A program made the translations under genes and the position numbers. This document shows, in pieces, positions 1 through 7,327 of a DNA stretch of 11,152 nucleotides (the stretch's first letter is position 1; each line of letters starts with the position of its first letter). Source of the DNA: Deltaproteobacteria bacterium (GTDB lineage Bacteria; Desulfobacterota; Desulfobacteria; Desulfobacterales; ETH-SRB1); contig JAJSZO010000074.1 of the NCBI GenBank assembly GCA_030262795.1, positions 1 to 11,152 of the forward strand. Direction: 5' to 3'. The notes below the pieces were generated by a model. It was given only the letters and a program-made list of their open reading frames with translations, was not told the DNA's origin and ran no database searches.

Positions 1-66
1 CGGTCCCAACCTGTTTCCAACAATAGTTTCATCATCCAGTAACAATATTTCTAATTTTTCTTTCAT
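1..66 (-). CDS. Response regulator, N-terminal fragment (runs off left edge)
   Basis: Only the first 22 codons are in the window. They encode MKEKLEILLLDDETIVGNRL plus two residues: a receiver-domain beta-1 strand followed by the acidic D-D-E triad (residues 11-13) that binds Mg2+ next to the phospho-acceptor Asp. The ATG at 66 is preceded by a strong ribosome binding site (GGGGGAGG, about 75-82). It follows the stop of the cytidylate kinase-like gene by 21 nt, so the two are probably co-transcribed. The output domain lies outside the window. It could be a stand-alone receiver or the receiver of a sigma-54 enhancer-binding protein. The second option would fit the enhancer-like dyads upstream of the neighbouring genes, but that is inference. 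Confidence 0.7.
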   Translation of the reverse strand, partial: MKEKLEILLLDDETIVGNRLGP

Positions 67-87
67 TTTTTATTTCCTCCCCCTTTC

Positions 88-921
88 TTACTGCCCATGG
101 GCAACACTTGAAAACAAATCATAATCTACATAAACTTCAACGTGTTTGACTCCTTCAATTTTCATTACCTTTTGTTTCATTTCTAATGCTTTATTTTGTG
201 CCTTTTTCTTTATTGCTCTAGTATATATATAAACAGTTCCTTCATCGGATTTTACCTGCATTTTTGAATCTATATCTGTTAGAGTTGCCCGAACACGACA
301 TGATATTGCAATATTTTTCATACATCTTAAGGAATAAGTCATCGGCTGAAATTTCTTGTGCTTTACGGTACTGACAATGGTCTCTATGGCATCTTCCACA
401 TCATTACTTTTGATATGCCCGATGTTTATTGCCAGATCATATAAGTTCGGATCCATAAGGTCTATATCATAAACAGCCGCAGCCCACTTTGCTTGCTCCT
501 CATCTTCTTTTTTAATGATTTTGCCTGCCTTGTCCCGGGATATCTTATATAGCTTCATTCCGGTTGTTATCCTGTCTTCTAAATTAGCAATAATCCGAAC
601 TTTGAGCACATGGGATATTTCCTTGATAAGCGAAAGCCCGACGACTCCATAATATACAATATTATTTTTTAACAAATATTCAGCAAGCAAAGTTTCAATA
701 AATATTATGTATTCAGGTCTCGCTTTAGAAAACATGCCAACGCCGGATGGCGCTTCTTTAAGAACTCGTGCAAGATCAGATTCAGAGACACCGAACTCCC
801 CGGAAACTAATGATAAAATAATTTCACTATCTGCATACTCGTATTTCAATCTTTTGGCCGCACTTTCAGCTATTTGCTTTCCATTGCTGTACGAACCTGC
901 GGTAATAGTTATAATGGACAC
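88..921 (-). CDS. Cytidylate kinase-like family protein with C-terminal BON-like domain
   Basis: A 277-residue protein with an N-terminal P-loop NTPase fold of the cytidylate kinase-like type. Strand 1 SIITITAGSYSNGKQIA carries a Walker-A-like loop (G9-SYSN-G14-K15), followed by helix AESAAKRL. An R/D-rich segment (about 109-150, including RIIANLEDRITTGMKLYKISRDKAGK) resembles the LID region of this family. The substrate is unknown, and stand-alone members are often not true CMP kinases. Residues about 200-268 (CRVRATLTDID ... KVMKIEGVKHVEVYVDY) look like a BON/transport-associated alpha-beta fold, suggesting a fused sensor or interaction module. The start codon is GTG at 921 with an excellent upstream AAGGAGGG at a 6-nt spacing. 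It lies 171 nt downstream of the permease gene and 21 nt upstream of a response regulator, so it is probably part of one signalling operon. Family call is fairly firm; the BON call and the role are inferred. Confidence 0.8.
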   Translation of the reverse strand: MSIITITAGSYSNGKQIAESAAKRLKYEYADSEIILSLVSGEFGVSESDLARVLKEAPSGVGMFSKARPEYIIFIETLLAEYLLKNNIVYYGVVGLSLIKEISHVLKVRIIANLEDRITTGMKLYKISRDKAGKIIKKEDEEQAKWAAAVYDIDLMDPNLYDLAINIGHIKSNDVEDAIETIVSTVKHKKFQPMTYSLRCMKNIAISCRVRATLTDIDSKMQVKSDEGTVYIYTRAIKKKAQNKALEMKQKVMKIEGVKHVEVYVDYDLFSSVAHGQ

Positions 922-937
922 TTTTATCCCTCCTTAG

Positions 938-1070
938 GTAAAGGTTTAGGGGGTTCAAGGTTCAGGGGTTCAGAGGTTCAGGGTTAATCGCTTTGCAAAT
1001 TTTTTCGATGTCACTAATTTCACTGAATAAGCATCATGAATCTGTCAACCTTTGAACCTTAAACCCTAAT
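938..1070. repeat. Heptad-periodic inverted repeat between permease and kinase genes
   Basis: The left arm (about 938-985) is a run of GGTTCA/GGTTTAG-like units spaced about 7 bp apart. The right arm (about 1043-1070) is the complementary type (CAACCTTTGAACCTTAAACC). The two arms can pair around TTAGGG and AAGGTTCA, with about 60 nt of loop. The repeat fills most of the 171-nt gap between two co-oriented genes. It may form an mRNA hairpin or be a dispersed intergenic repeat family. No ORF is supported here. Confidence 0.55.
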
Positions 1071-1092
1071 AAACATGTTTCCCACAAGCTGA

Positions 1093-2910
1093 TTAAAGAC
1101 CGTAGAATAGATAAAGCATTCCGATTAACACCACTATAAATAATACAGTCATAATCCCGCCGGCTTTTATAAAATCTACACTTTTATATCTGCCGGGCCC
1201 CATATAAAGTGCATTAACCTGATGTGTGGGCAGCATAAACGAGTTGGAAGTTGCCAGGCCTACCACAAGGGCAGCCATCCTTGGATCGGCACCTGCTGCC
1301 AGAGCCATATTAACCACAAGTGGCACAAGTAATACCGTTGCACCAACGTTTGAAATAACCAGCGTAAAGAAAGTGGAAAGAACTGCTATGGCTGTCATAA
1401 GTATAACTGGAGAAACATCCCCTATTAGATTAAGAATAGTATGAGCAATCCACGCTGCTGTACCGGTCTTTTCAGTTGCAATCCCCAATGGAATAAGTCC
1501 GGCCAAAAGGAAAATCGTTCGCCAGTCAACAGCCTTGTATGCCTCATCAATACTCAAAACCTGGCAAACAATCATTCCAAAGGCTCCGGTCATAAGAGCT
1601 ACTGACAACTGGATTTTGAATATAATTATCATTACAAGAGCTGTTGCCAGCCAAAAACCGGCTATTAAAGCTTTCTGCGGCTTAAGAACTTCACTTACCG
1701 GAGTTGTAAAAATGAAATTGTGCATTTCCTGTAAAATATTGAACCTCTCCCAAGTGCCATGAAGCAGTATTGAATCACCCGAGCGCAATTCAAAATCCGA
1801 CAGTCCGGAATAAAAAGCTTTATCTGAGCGATAAATTGCCAATGGGTTTACCTGAAACTGTTCCCAGAAATGTGCCTTTCTCAGGGTCTTGCCAATTAAC
1901 CCGGAACGTGGCGCAACAACAGCCTCAATGGTTCCGGATATGGCAGCAGACATGTCATGTCGGAATAAATCCAACGAGTCTTTAATCTGTATCCCAAGCT
2001 CTTTGGCCATTTTCTCGACATTTTCCTGCCGTCCATAAACAACAATATCAACATCAGACCTTATCTCCATGTCTGGAGCAGCGGAAAGCAACTTAAAGCC
2101 ATCCCTGCCTGCAATCGCAACAACATTTACCAAATATTTTTCCCGTATATCTTTGACTGTCAAAGGATCCATGAAATCGGTAAAATCACCAGGCACTTTT
2201 AATTCAAAAGGATCGCCAATATATTCGTAAGAGCTTGATAGTTCCTGGATAGATTCATCAGAAGAACCGCTCTCTTCAGCGTTTCCTTTTGGCAGCACAA
2301 ATCGTCCAAAAAGAATGAAGAATCCGATCCCGGTAGCTACCAGCGATAGACCGACAGGCGTCACATCAAATAGGCCGAAAGGTTCAAGGTTAAAGGGAGC
2401 AAGCAAATCGTTCAGAAGAATCAAAGGACTGCATCCGACCAGAGTGATAGTCCCTCCTAAAATTGCACAAAAACCAATAGGCATGAGCATCTGGGAAAGT
2501 GGTATATTCATTGATTTGCTTACACGCCTGATAGCAGGGAGGAAAAGGGCTGCAGCGCCGATGTTCTGCATAAAACTCGAAATTACAGCTACAGTGGCAC
2601 CCATTGCTATAACAATACGCGATGAACTATTGCCGGCCACCTTCATAACAGGCTTAACCAGCCTGTTTATAAGACCGGTTTTGTCAAGACCGGCACCTAT
2701 GATAATAACTGCGATGATGGAGATAACTGCGTTGCTGCTAAACCCGGAAAACGCTTCTTTGGGTGTAACGAGATGGAGCAAAGGTAGTGTGATTGTCATT
2801 AGTATAGCTACCATATCAACACGAATCCATTCGACGATAAAAAGGAACACAGCTATTCCGATCATTATCATAACCAAAATCATTTCTGTCGTAAGCACAT
2901 TTGCTTCCAT
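1093..2910 (-). CDS. SLC13/DASS-family permease with two TrkA-C (RCK_C) domains
   Basis: A 605-residue inner-membrane transporter. An N-terminal block of hydrophobic helices (about 9-205) and a C-terminal block (about 412-605) flank a soluble middle section (about 210-405). The middle reads as two RCK_C/TrkA-C repeats, about 232-310 and 320-400; for example, residues 371-384 (SDFELRSGDSILLH) match the usual domain end. The pseudo-symmetric re-entrant motifs are seen at about 111-125 (SSFMQNIGAAALFLP) and 517-530 (LVISNVGATVLLVP). These correspond to the DASS SNT motif, but Q-N-I-G and S-N-V-G replace S-N-T, so the anion substrate may not be a classic dicarboxylate. SLC13 proteins with RCK_C domains are typically annotated as sulfate, citrate or other anion symporters, so sulfate import is possible but unproven. 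ATG at 2910 has AAGGAG about 11 nt upstream. It lies between the usp and kinase genes. Confidence 0.88.
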   Translation of the reverse strand: MEANVLTTEMILVMIMIGIAVFLFIVEWIRVDMVAILMTITLPLLHLVTPKEAFSGFSSNAVISIIAVIIIGAGLDKTGLINRLVKPVMKVAGNSSSRIVIAMGATVAVISSFMQNIGAAALFLPAIRRVSKSMNIPLSQMLMPIGFCAILGGTITLVGCSPLILLNDLLAPFNLEPFGLFDVTPVGLSLVATGIGFFILFGRFVLPKGNAEESGSSDESIQELSSSYEYIGDPFELKVPGDFTDFMDPLTVKDIREKYLVNVVAIAGRDGFKLLSAAPDMEIRSDVDIVVYGRQENVEKMAKELGIQIKDSLDLFRHDMSAAISGTIEAVVAPRSGLIGKTLRKAHFWEQFQVNPLAIYRSDKAFYSGLSDFELRSGDSILLHGTWERFNILQEMHNFIFTTPVSEVLKPQKALIAGFWLATALVMIIIFKIQLSVALMTGAFGMIVCQVLSIDEAYKAVDWRTIFLLAGLIPLGIATEKTGTAAWIAHTILNLIGDVSPVILMTAIAVLSTFFTLVISNVGATVLLVPLVVNMALAAGADPRMAALVVGLATSNSFMLPTHQVNALYMGPGRYKSVDFIKAGGIMTVLFIVVLIGMLYLFYGL

Positions 2911-2945
2911 AACTACTTGATCTCCTTTTTTGTTGCATTTAGGTG

Positions 2946-3086
2946 GTTAGGCTGAAGGTTGAAGACTTTTAGGGAAAAGACTCCCAAAAGCCAATATTTT
3001 CTTAAAGCGGCCGGTAATTTTGTCCAAACATAGAGAATAACGCTCAAAAATCATCTGTTTCCTTCAGCCTTCAGCCTTCAGCCTTC
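2946..3086. repeat. GGCTGAA heptad inverted repeat with nested hairpin
   Basis: Left arm 2948-2964 (TAGGCTGAAGGTTGAAG) is nearly perfectly complementary to the right arm 3061-3085, a tandem array of TTCAGCC units. A second hairpin is nested at 2966-2990 (CTTTT-A-GGGA, loop AAAGAC, TCCC-AAAAG). The right arm overlaps the end of the usp gene and supplies its last three codons and stop. It fills the usp-permease gap and is the same class of repeat as those at 938-1070 and 7188-7243. Confidence 0.6.
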
Positions 3087-3508
3087 TTTTTTACTGTCAA
3101 TATACGGCTTGACGTCATCTGAACCAGCAAAGATATATTTTTTTTGATTTTCTGATAATGCTCATCCTCCTTATCAGGTACTGCGATCACTATCTCGGCT
3201 ATGTTCAGTTTTCGTACAAACTCGCAAACCTTTTCAATATATTCGCCACAACACTTGTACTGTTCAATATTGATTCCCTCCATAATACTGCAATCTATAA
3301 GCAATTCTATTTTTTCTTTTATTTTTTTTTCTTTTTCCGTTTCTTGCGAAACGTCTGCCACAAAACAATCTGACTGAACGCCATCGTTTCTTGACAAGAA
3401 AAGAAAAACTGGCTTAGAATCACTTCTTTTGGCAAATTCAACAGCATAGCGAGCTGCATTCAGCGATATCTCAGAAAAATTATCTAAAGGTACAAGTAGT
3501 TTGTTCAA
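3071..3508 (-). CDS. UspA-like universal stress protein (non-ATP-binding type)
   Basis: A 145-residue single Usp-like domain. Strand 1 NKLLVPLDNFSEISLNAARYAVEFAKR is the standard Usp opening, and a later strand IAEIVIAVP leads to the final ILTVKKK. The usual ATP-loop G-x2-G-x9-G(S/T) after the IVI strand is absent (PDKEDEHYQKIKKNISLLV instead), so it probably does not bind ATP like MJ0577-type Usps. The start is TTG at 3508: an in-frame TAA sits immediately upstream and no ATG occurs until mid-protein, so TTG is the only plausible start. The ribosome binding site is weak. The last residues (KAEG) and stop are made from the GGCTGAA repeat. A sigma-54-type promoter and two dyads lie upstream, so stress- or signal-dependent expression is likely. 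Confidence 0.72.
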   Translation of the reverse strand: MNKLLVPLDNFSEISLNAARYAVEFAKRSDSKPVFLFLSRNDGVQSDCFVADVSQETEKEKKIKEKIELLIDCSIMEGINIEQYKCCGEYIEKVCEFVRKLNIAEIVIAVPDKEDEHYQKIKKNISLLVQMTSSRILTVKKKAEG

Positions 3509-3600
3509 TTAACTCTATCCCTTGATTAAATTATACTAATTAGAATGATAAACTCTATCAAATCATCTTTTAATCAATTAAATACAAATTTGATTAAAAC

Positions 3601-3643
3601 TATAAGCAAAAATTATACCAAATAAATATAAGCAAAAATTATA
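3601..3643. repeat. Two direct copies of a 17-bp AT-rich unit
   Basis: TATAAGCAAAAATTATA occurs at 3601-3617 and again at 3627-3643, a 26-bp period. The first copy overlaps the -12 part of the putative sigma-54 promoter of the usp gene. The second lacks the CC needed for a -24 element. It may be a duplicated promoter piece or an AT-rich site for a bending protein such as IHF. Confidence 0.5.
3604..3622 (-). promoter_or_regulatory. Sigma-54 (RpoN) promoter of the usp gene
   Basis: Read on the minus strand the element is TTGGTATAATTTTTGCT: GG (3619-3618), exactly 10 nt, then GC (3607-3606), close to the consensus TGGCAC-N5-TTGC. The predicted transcription start is near 3594, giving an 86-nt leader before the TTG start. 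Enhancer-like dyads lie about 90 and 155 bp upstream, the normal range for sigma-54 activators. Confidence 0.6.
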
Positions 3644-3681
3644 GATAGTTATATTTTTAAGGGTAAAAAAATTATTAGTGG

Positions 3682-3698
3682 TGTTTCAATATGAAACA
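3682..3698. promoter_or_regulatory. Perfect dyad, enhancer-type operator (site 1)
   Basis: TGTTTCAATATGAAACA is a perfect palindrome with 7-bp arms around a 3-bp centre. It lies about 95 bp upstream of the predicted usp start of transcription. The core GTTTCA-N3-TGAAAC recurs at four other places in this window, all in the two intergenic regions around the response regulator gene. Confidence 0.65.
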
Positions 3699-3742
3699 TA
3701 TTAAACGAGTTATTGCTATGTGTTTATGTTAAAGTCCAACCA

Positions 3743-3759
3743 TGTTTCATTTTGAGATT
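3743..3759. promoter_or_regulatory. Degenerate dyad of the same family (site 2)
   Basis: TGTTTCATTTTGAGATT keeps a perfect left arm (TGTTTCA) and a partial right arm. It lies 61 bp upstream of site 1 relative to the usp promoter, about six helical turns (centre to centre), so it would lie on the same DNA face. Confidence 0.45.
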
Positions 3760-3809
3760 GAAATCAGAAAGAAAAACATTTGAAAGAAAAAAAGGCAAAG
3801 AAAGGACAC

Positions 3810-4238
3810 TTATGCGGGCTTTTCCGGCATCATTTCCGGAATATTGACAGCATCTATACCTTTTTCGTTAAATAATCTTTTCTCACAAGCCATCCGTAAC
3901 TTTGCAACAAGTTCATCACGATCAAAAGGCTTTATAAGATAGTCAAATGCTCCCAGCTTCATGCCTTCTATGGCAACCTGAACTGAGGCATGGCCGGTCA
4001 GCATTATTACTTCTGTCATGGGTTTGATTTTCTTTATTTCTTTGAGGGTTTCTATGCCATCCATTCCAGGCATCAACACATCAAGCAGCACTGTTATAAA
4101 ATCCTGATTTTTAATTTTTTTTAGGGCATCTTCTCCGTTCATTGCCGTAGTGATATCAAAACCCCTTTTTATCAGGAATCTTGAAAGGTATTTAAGCATT
4201 ATCTTTTCATCATCAACAAGTAACAGCTTATTCTTCAT
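3810..4238 (-). CDS. Single-domain response regulator (CheY-like receiver)
   Basis: A 142-residue receiver domain with no DNA-binding output. All catalytic positions are visible: acidic pair D9-D10, phospho-acceptor D53 (VLLDVLMPGMDG), T81 (VIMLTGHAS) and K103-P104 (DYLIKPF). A short tail (about 125-142, ending MMPEKPA) follows. The frame could extend to an upstream ATG (4289), but the ATG at 4238 has an excellent GAGGAGGA 4 nt before it and begins MKNKLLLVDDE, the normal receiver start. It is divergent from the PEP-synthase-like gene and upstream of the usp gene on the same strand. It probably passes phosphate within a phosphorelay or acts by protein contact. No clear sigma-54 promoter was found for it. 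Confidence 0.9.
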   Translation of the reverse strand: MKNKLLLVDDEKIMLKYLSRFLIKRGFDITTAMNGEDALKKIKNQDFITVLLDVLMPGMDGIETLKEIKKIKPMTEVIMLTGHASVQVAIEGMKLGAFDYLIKPFDRDELVAKLRMACEKRLFNEKGIDAVNIPEMMPEKPA

Positions 4239-4310
4239 AGTGTCCTCCTCTATAAATGGGGACGAAATAACTTTGGGCCAAGGGCTCACTCAAAGGGATA
4301 TTTGTCAGCA

Positions 4311-4348
4311 GAGTTTCAATATGAAACCGGTGTTTCATCTTGAAACTC
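4311..4348. promoter_or_regulatory. Double dyad (sites 3 and 4) forming a 38-bp palindrome
   Basis: GTTTCAATATGAAAC (4313-4327) and GTTTCATCTTGAAAC (4332-4346) sit 19 bp apart, centre to centre. Including the flanking GA and TC, the whole 38-bp stretch is itself almost perfectly self-complementary. It lies about 170-205 bp upstream of the predicted start of the PEP-synthase-like transcript and 75-110 bp upstream of the divergent receiver gene, so it could serve both. Confidence 0.65.
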
Positions 4349-4410
4349 TGATCCTGAGACCTGTACTATTTGACCATCAAAATGATTCATAATATAATTA
4401 TTAAGAAAAA

Positions 4411-4427
4411 TGTTCCGTTTTGAAACA
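4411..4427. promoter_or_regulatory. Dyad of the same family (site 5)
   Basis: TGTTCCGTTTTGAAACA has a perfect right arm (TGAAACA) and a left arm with two mismatches. It lies about 100 bp upstream of the predicted transcription start of the PEP-synthase-like gene, a typical activator position. Confidence 0.5.
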
Positions 4428-4489
4428 TCTTTGTACCTGCATCCATATCGTATAAATGTAACTATCAGCAATTTATGAATATTTTGTTC

Positions 4490-4505
4490 TGGTATGTTTC
4501 TTGAT
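4490..4505 (+). promoter_or_regulatory. Candidate sigma-54 promoter of the PEP-synthase-like gene
   Basis: TGGTATGTTTCTTGAT fits TGGCACG-N4-TTGCA in spacing and in the GG, but the -12 GC is GA, so it is weaker than the usp promoter. The predicted start is near 4517, leaving about a 50-nt leader before the ATG at 4568. Three dyads lie upstream at suitable distances. Confidence 0.4.
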
Positions 4506-4567
4506 TATGCTCAATTATATCCTATGCAATATCTATGCTAAAGATTAGGAACTGGGAAGGAGTAATG

Positions 4568-7186
4568 ATGTTTAGATTAAAGAAGGTAATAAAAAAAATA
4601 TTTTTTGGTGGGAAGCAGAAGAGTACCAATACTGAGAAATCGCCCGATAATATCATCCGTTCCCGTTTCAAAACAAAGTACTGGAACTTTAAAAATCTTC
4701 TAAGCATTAATAACACGATCCTTGAAAGTATGTCGAAAATTGAACTTGCACTGAAGGGAACTCAAAGATTTAGCATGGAATTCATTCGTGGAAACTGTAC
4801 ATCCATTTCAGTAAATATATATAAACTAATTAAAAAAATAAACGACATTTCCGACGGCCGTTATGAAACGCTTTATCATACTTTTGCAGATATTCAATTT
4901 AGAATAGATCAAATACTTGAGGAACGGGAAAAATCTGTTGATGGTAAACTGGTGCTGTCAATCGAAGATATAAATACAAACAGCACAACCCATACCGGCA
5001 GCAAAATGGCTAATCTCGGCGAAATTATGAACATGACAGACATTAATGTCCCGCATGGTTTTGTTATTACTGTCTCTGCATATCATCTGTTCCTGGATCA
5101 CAGCGACCTGCAAAAAAATATCAACCAGCAGCTTCAATCTGTTGATATTGAAAATATAAAAATGTTGAAAATGGCCAGCTCAAATATACAAAAGCTGATT
5201 ATGCAATCATCTGTTCCTTTGGAACTCGAAGCTGCAATATTTGATGGATACAAACGTTTACAAGAAAAAACCGAAAAAGACGTCAAAGTTTCAATGCGCA
5301 GTAGCGCCTTAGGTGAAGACAGCCAGGATTTCTCTTTTGCCGGTCAATATCACACAGAACTGAATGTCGGTTTTAAAACACTGATTGACTCATATAAAAA
5401 AATAATTTCCAGCAAGTATTCCATTCAGGCCATTACATACCGTTTCAATAATGGTCTTCTCGACGAAGATATTATTATGTGCGTCGGTTGCATGGCCATG
5501 GTCGAAGCTATTTCCAGCGGAGTTATGTATTCGAAAGATCCTGATGACATTTATAACGATATAGTAGTTATAAATGCGGTACCTGGATTAGGGAAAGCAG
5601 CGGTTGAGGGCAGCGTATCACCTGATTTATTTGTCGTCTCTAAGGAACAGACGTTTCAACTACTTAAAAAAGAAATTCATGTCAAGGATCAGAAAATTGT
5701 ATTTTTTTCCAATAAAGAACTGCACATTATCGAATTGTCAGACCCTGACAAATACGGACCGGCCATCACAGATAAACAGGCATATTCTTTGGCAAAACAA
5801 GCAGTTATGCTTGAAAATCACTTTAATACTCCCCAGGACATTGAATGGGCCATAGAAAAAGACGGTATGATCAGGATACTCCAGAGTCGTCCACTGAAAC
5901 AGTTAAAAAAAGAAGATAATGAGTTTATAGATAATAGTCTATCTATAAAAGTTAATAATCAAACGATACTTAGTGGAGGTGTTGCGGCAAGCCCTGGTGT
6001 GGCCTTCGGGCCTGCATTTATTGTGAATACTGCCGAAGAAATTTACAACTTCCCGGCTGGTGCTGTTTTGGTAGCAAAAAACTCCCTGCCTAATTTGGCC
6101 ACAATATTAAACCGCGCTGCTGCCGTGGTAACCGACCATGGAGGAATCGCCGGTCATTTGGCCACAGTTTCAAGAGAATTTGGCATCCCGGCACTTTTTG
6201 GTACGTTTACAGCTACCCAAAACATCACAAATAAAACCATAATCACAGTTGATACCTATTCGCGTAAAGTCTATGAGGGGAAAGCTGAAGCATTATTAAA
6301 AAAGTTTCCTGCAAAACGCATCAGTTCAATTAAAGGCAGCCCTGTTTATATAACACTTGAAAAAATACTAAAACAGATTACTCCACTAAATCTTACTGAT
6401 CCAAAAGGCAGTAATTTTACGCCTGAGGGCTGCCTGACATATCACGACATCACCCGATTTTGTCATGAAATGGCTATAACAGAAATGTTTGATTCCGGTA
6501 CAAACAACAACCAGATAAAAGCAGGAAAAAGATTGGTTGTCGATGTCCCGACACAGTGGTGGATAATTGACCTGGGCGACGGCTTTAAAGGATCTATAGA
6601 AAAAGATACTGTCAGGCTTGAAAATATAGCATCAGCTCCGATGTTATCCCTTTGGGAGGGAATGATGGCTGTAAAATGGGACGGCCCGCCTTCAATAGAT
6701 GCCGGAGGGTTTATGTCCATAATGGTTCAATCTACCATGAATCGTGATCTGTGCGCATCAGGTCGGTCCATTTATTCACAAAACAACTGCGCAATTATTT
6801 CAAAAAACTTTTGCAATTTCAGTTGCCGGTGCGGTTATCATTATTTGGTTGCGCAGACCTTTGTCAGCGACCAATCCAGAGAAAATTACATAAAGTTTTG
6901 TTTTAAGGGTGGTGCTGCAGATCAAAACAGAAAATTCCTTAGAATGAAACTTATAGAAGAAATTCTAATCAAGTATGATTTTCAGGTTGAAATATGTGAA
7001 GATTATATGAACGCCACTATTGTAGGATATGATCAATCTTCCACAATAAAACGTCTTAAAATGCTTGGCTATCTTACAATGCATACAAGGCAACTGGATA
7101 TGATAATGAACAACCCTGCAAGGGTAGCTTATTACAAAAAGAAAATGCTGAAAGATATAAGTTTTCTGATTCCCGCAAACAAGTAA
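4568..7186 (+). CDS. PEP-synthase/PPDK-like phosphotransferase lacking the PEP barrel
   Basis: An 872-residue protein. Residues about 1-130 are a basic, helical N-terminal extension without a recognised domain. Residues about 134-444 are a PPDK_N-type ATP-grasp domain: GSKMANLGEI, VPHGFVIT, VSMRSSALGEDS (Arg 244), then IEWAIEKDGMIRILQSRPLK at the end. Residues about 472-571 are the swivelling phosphohistidine domain, GGVAASPGVAFGP ... DHGGIAGHLATVSREFGIP, with catalytic His 530. The last 300 residues do not resemble the PEP/pyruvate TIM barrel of PpsA or PPDK. They hold a Cys-rich stretch (C729, C741, C749, C753, C755, H758). It can plausibly move phosphate from ATP to its His; the final acceptor is unknown. 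The start at ATG 4568 is chosen because AAGGAG ends 5 nt before it; ATG 4565 and 4535 are alternatives. It is divergent from a receiver gene and probably sigma-54 dependent. Confidence 0.85.
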   Translation: MFRLKKVIKKIFFGGKQKSTNTEKSPDNIIRSRFKTKYWNFKNLLSINNTILESMSKIELALKGTQRFSMEFIRGNCTSISVNIYKLIKKINDISDGRYETLYHTFADIQFRIDQILEEREKSVDGKLVLSIEDINTNSTTHTGSKMANLGEIMNMTDINVPHGFVITVSAYHLFLDHSDLQKNINQQLQSVDIENIKMLKMASSNIQKLIMQSSVPLELEAAIFDGYKRLQEKTEKDVKVSMRSSALGEDSQDFSFAGQYHTELNVGFKTLIDSYKKIISSKYSIQAITYRFNNGLLDEDIIMCVGCMAMVEAISSGVMYSKDPDDIYNDIVVINAVPGLGKAAVEGSVSPDLFVVSKEQTFQLLKKEIHVKDQKIVFFSNKELHIIELSDPDKYGPAITDKQAYSLAKQAVMLENHFNTPQDIEWAIEKDGMIRILQSRPLKQLKKEDNEFIDNSLSIKVNNQTILSGGVAASPGVAFGPAFIVNTAEEIYNFPAGAVLVAKNSLPNLATILNRAAAVVTDHGGIAGHLATVSREFGIPALFGTFTATQNITNKTIITVDTYSRKVYEGKAEALLKKFPAKRISSIKGSPVYITLEKILKQITPLNLTDPKGSNFTPEGCLTYHDITRFCHEMAITEMFDSGTNNNQIKAGKRLVVDVPTQWWIIDLGDGFKGSIEKDTVRLENIASAPMLSLWEGMMAVKWDGPPSIDAGGFMSIMVQSTMNRDLCASGRSIYSQNNCAIISKNFCNFSCRCGYHYLVAQTFVSDQSRENYIKFCFKGGAADQNRKFLRMKLIEEILIKYDFQVEICEDYMNATIVGYDQSSTIKRLKMLGYLTMHTRQLDMIMNNPARVAYYKKKMLKDISFLIPANK

Positions 7187-7187
7187 A

Positions 7188-7243
7188 CAGGCTGACTTCA
7201 ATCTTCAGTCTTCAACCTTTAGCCTTGTTTAGCCCTCAGCCTG
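7188..7243. repeat. Heptad repeat with terminal inverted arms after the PEP-synthase-like gene
   Basis: CAGGCTGA (7188-7195) and TCAGCCTG (7236-7243) are perfect inverted arms. They enclose TTCAATC/TTCAGTC/TTCAACC/TTTAGCC units at a 7-bp period. It starts 2 nt after the stop codon. It could fold in the transcript and slow decay or end transcription, but there is no U-tract, so a terminator is not claimed. Confidence 0.5.
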
Positions 7244-7327
7244 ACCACACCTGAGTAGCTACGCCTTAACTATATTTTCCGCTGCGTAGCGGCTTCGTCC
7301 CACCATCTGCTTAGAGGTATATAACCC

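Noticed and set aside
707..937. Plus-strand frame over the kinase start region
   Set aside because: Antisense to a well-supported kinase-like gene, with no recognisable product.
2315..2920. 201-codon plus-strand frame opposite the permease gene
   Set aside because: Antisense shadow of the SLC13 gene: it lacks a ribosome binding site and domain features, while the minus-strand frame has clear membrane helices and RCK_C domains.
2966..2990. Hairpin considered as a terminator for the usp gene
   Set aside because: The stem is good, but on the minus strand there is no T-run directly after it; kept only as part of the repeat.
941..3086. CRISPR array from the periodic repeats
   Set aside because: Units are about 7 bp with no spacers and no cas genes.
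4239..4289. N-terminal extension of the receiver gene from ATG 4289
   Set aside because: Adds a non-conserved leader (MSPWPKVISSPF...) and has no ribosome binding site, whereas ATG 4238 has a strong one.
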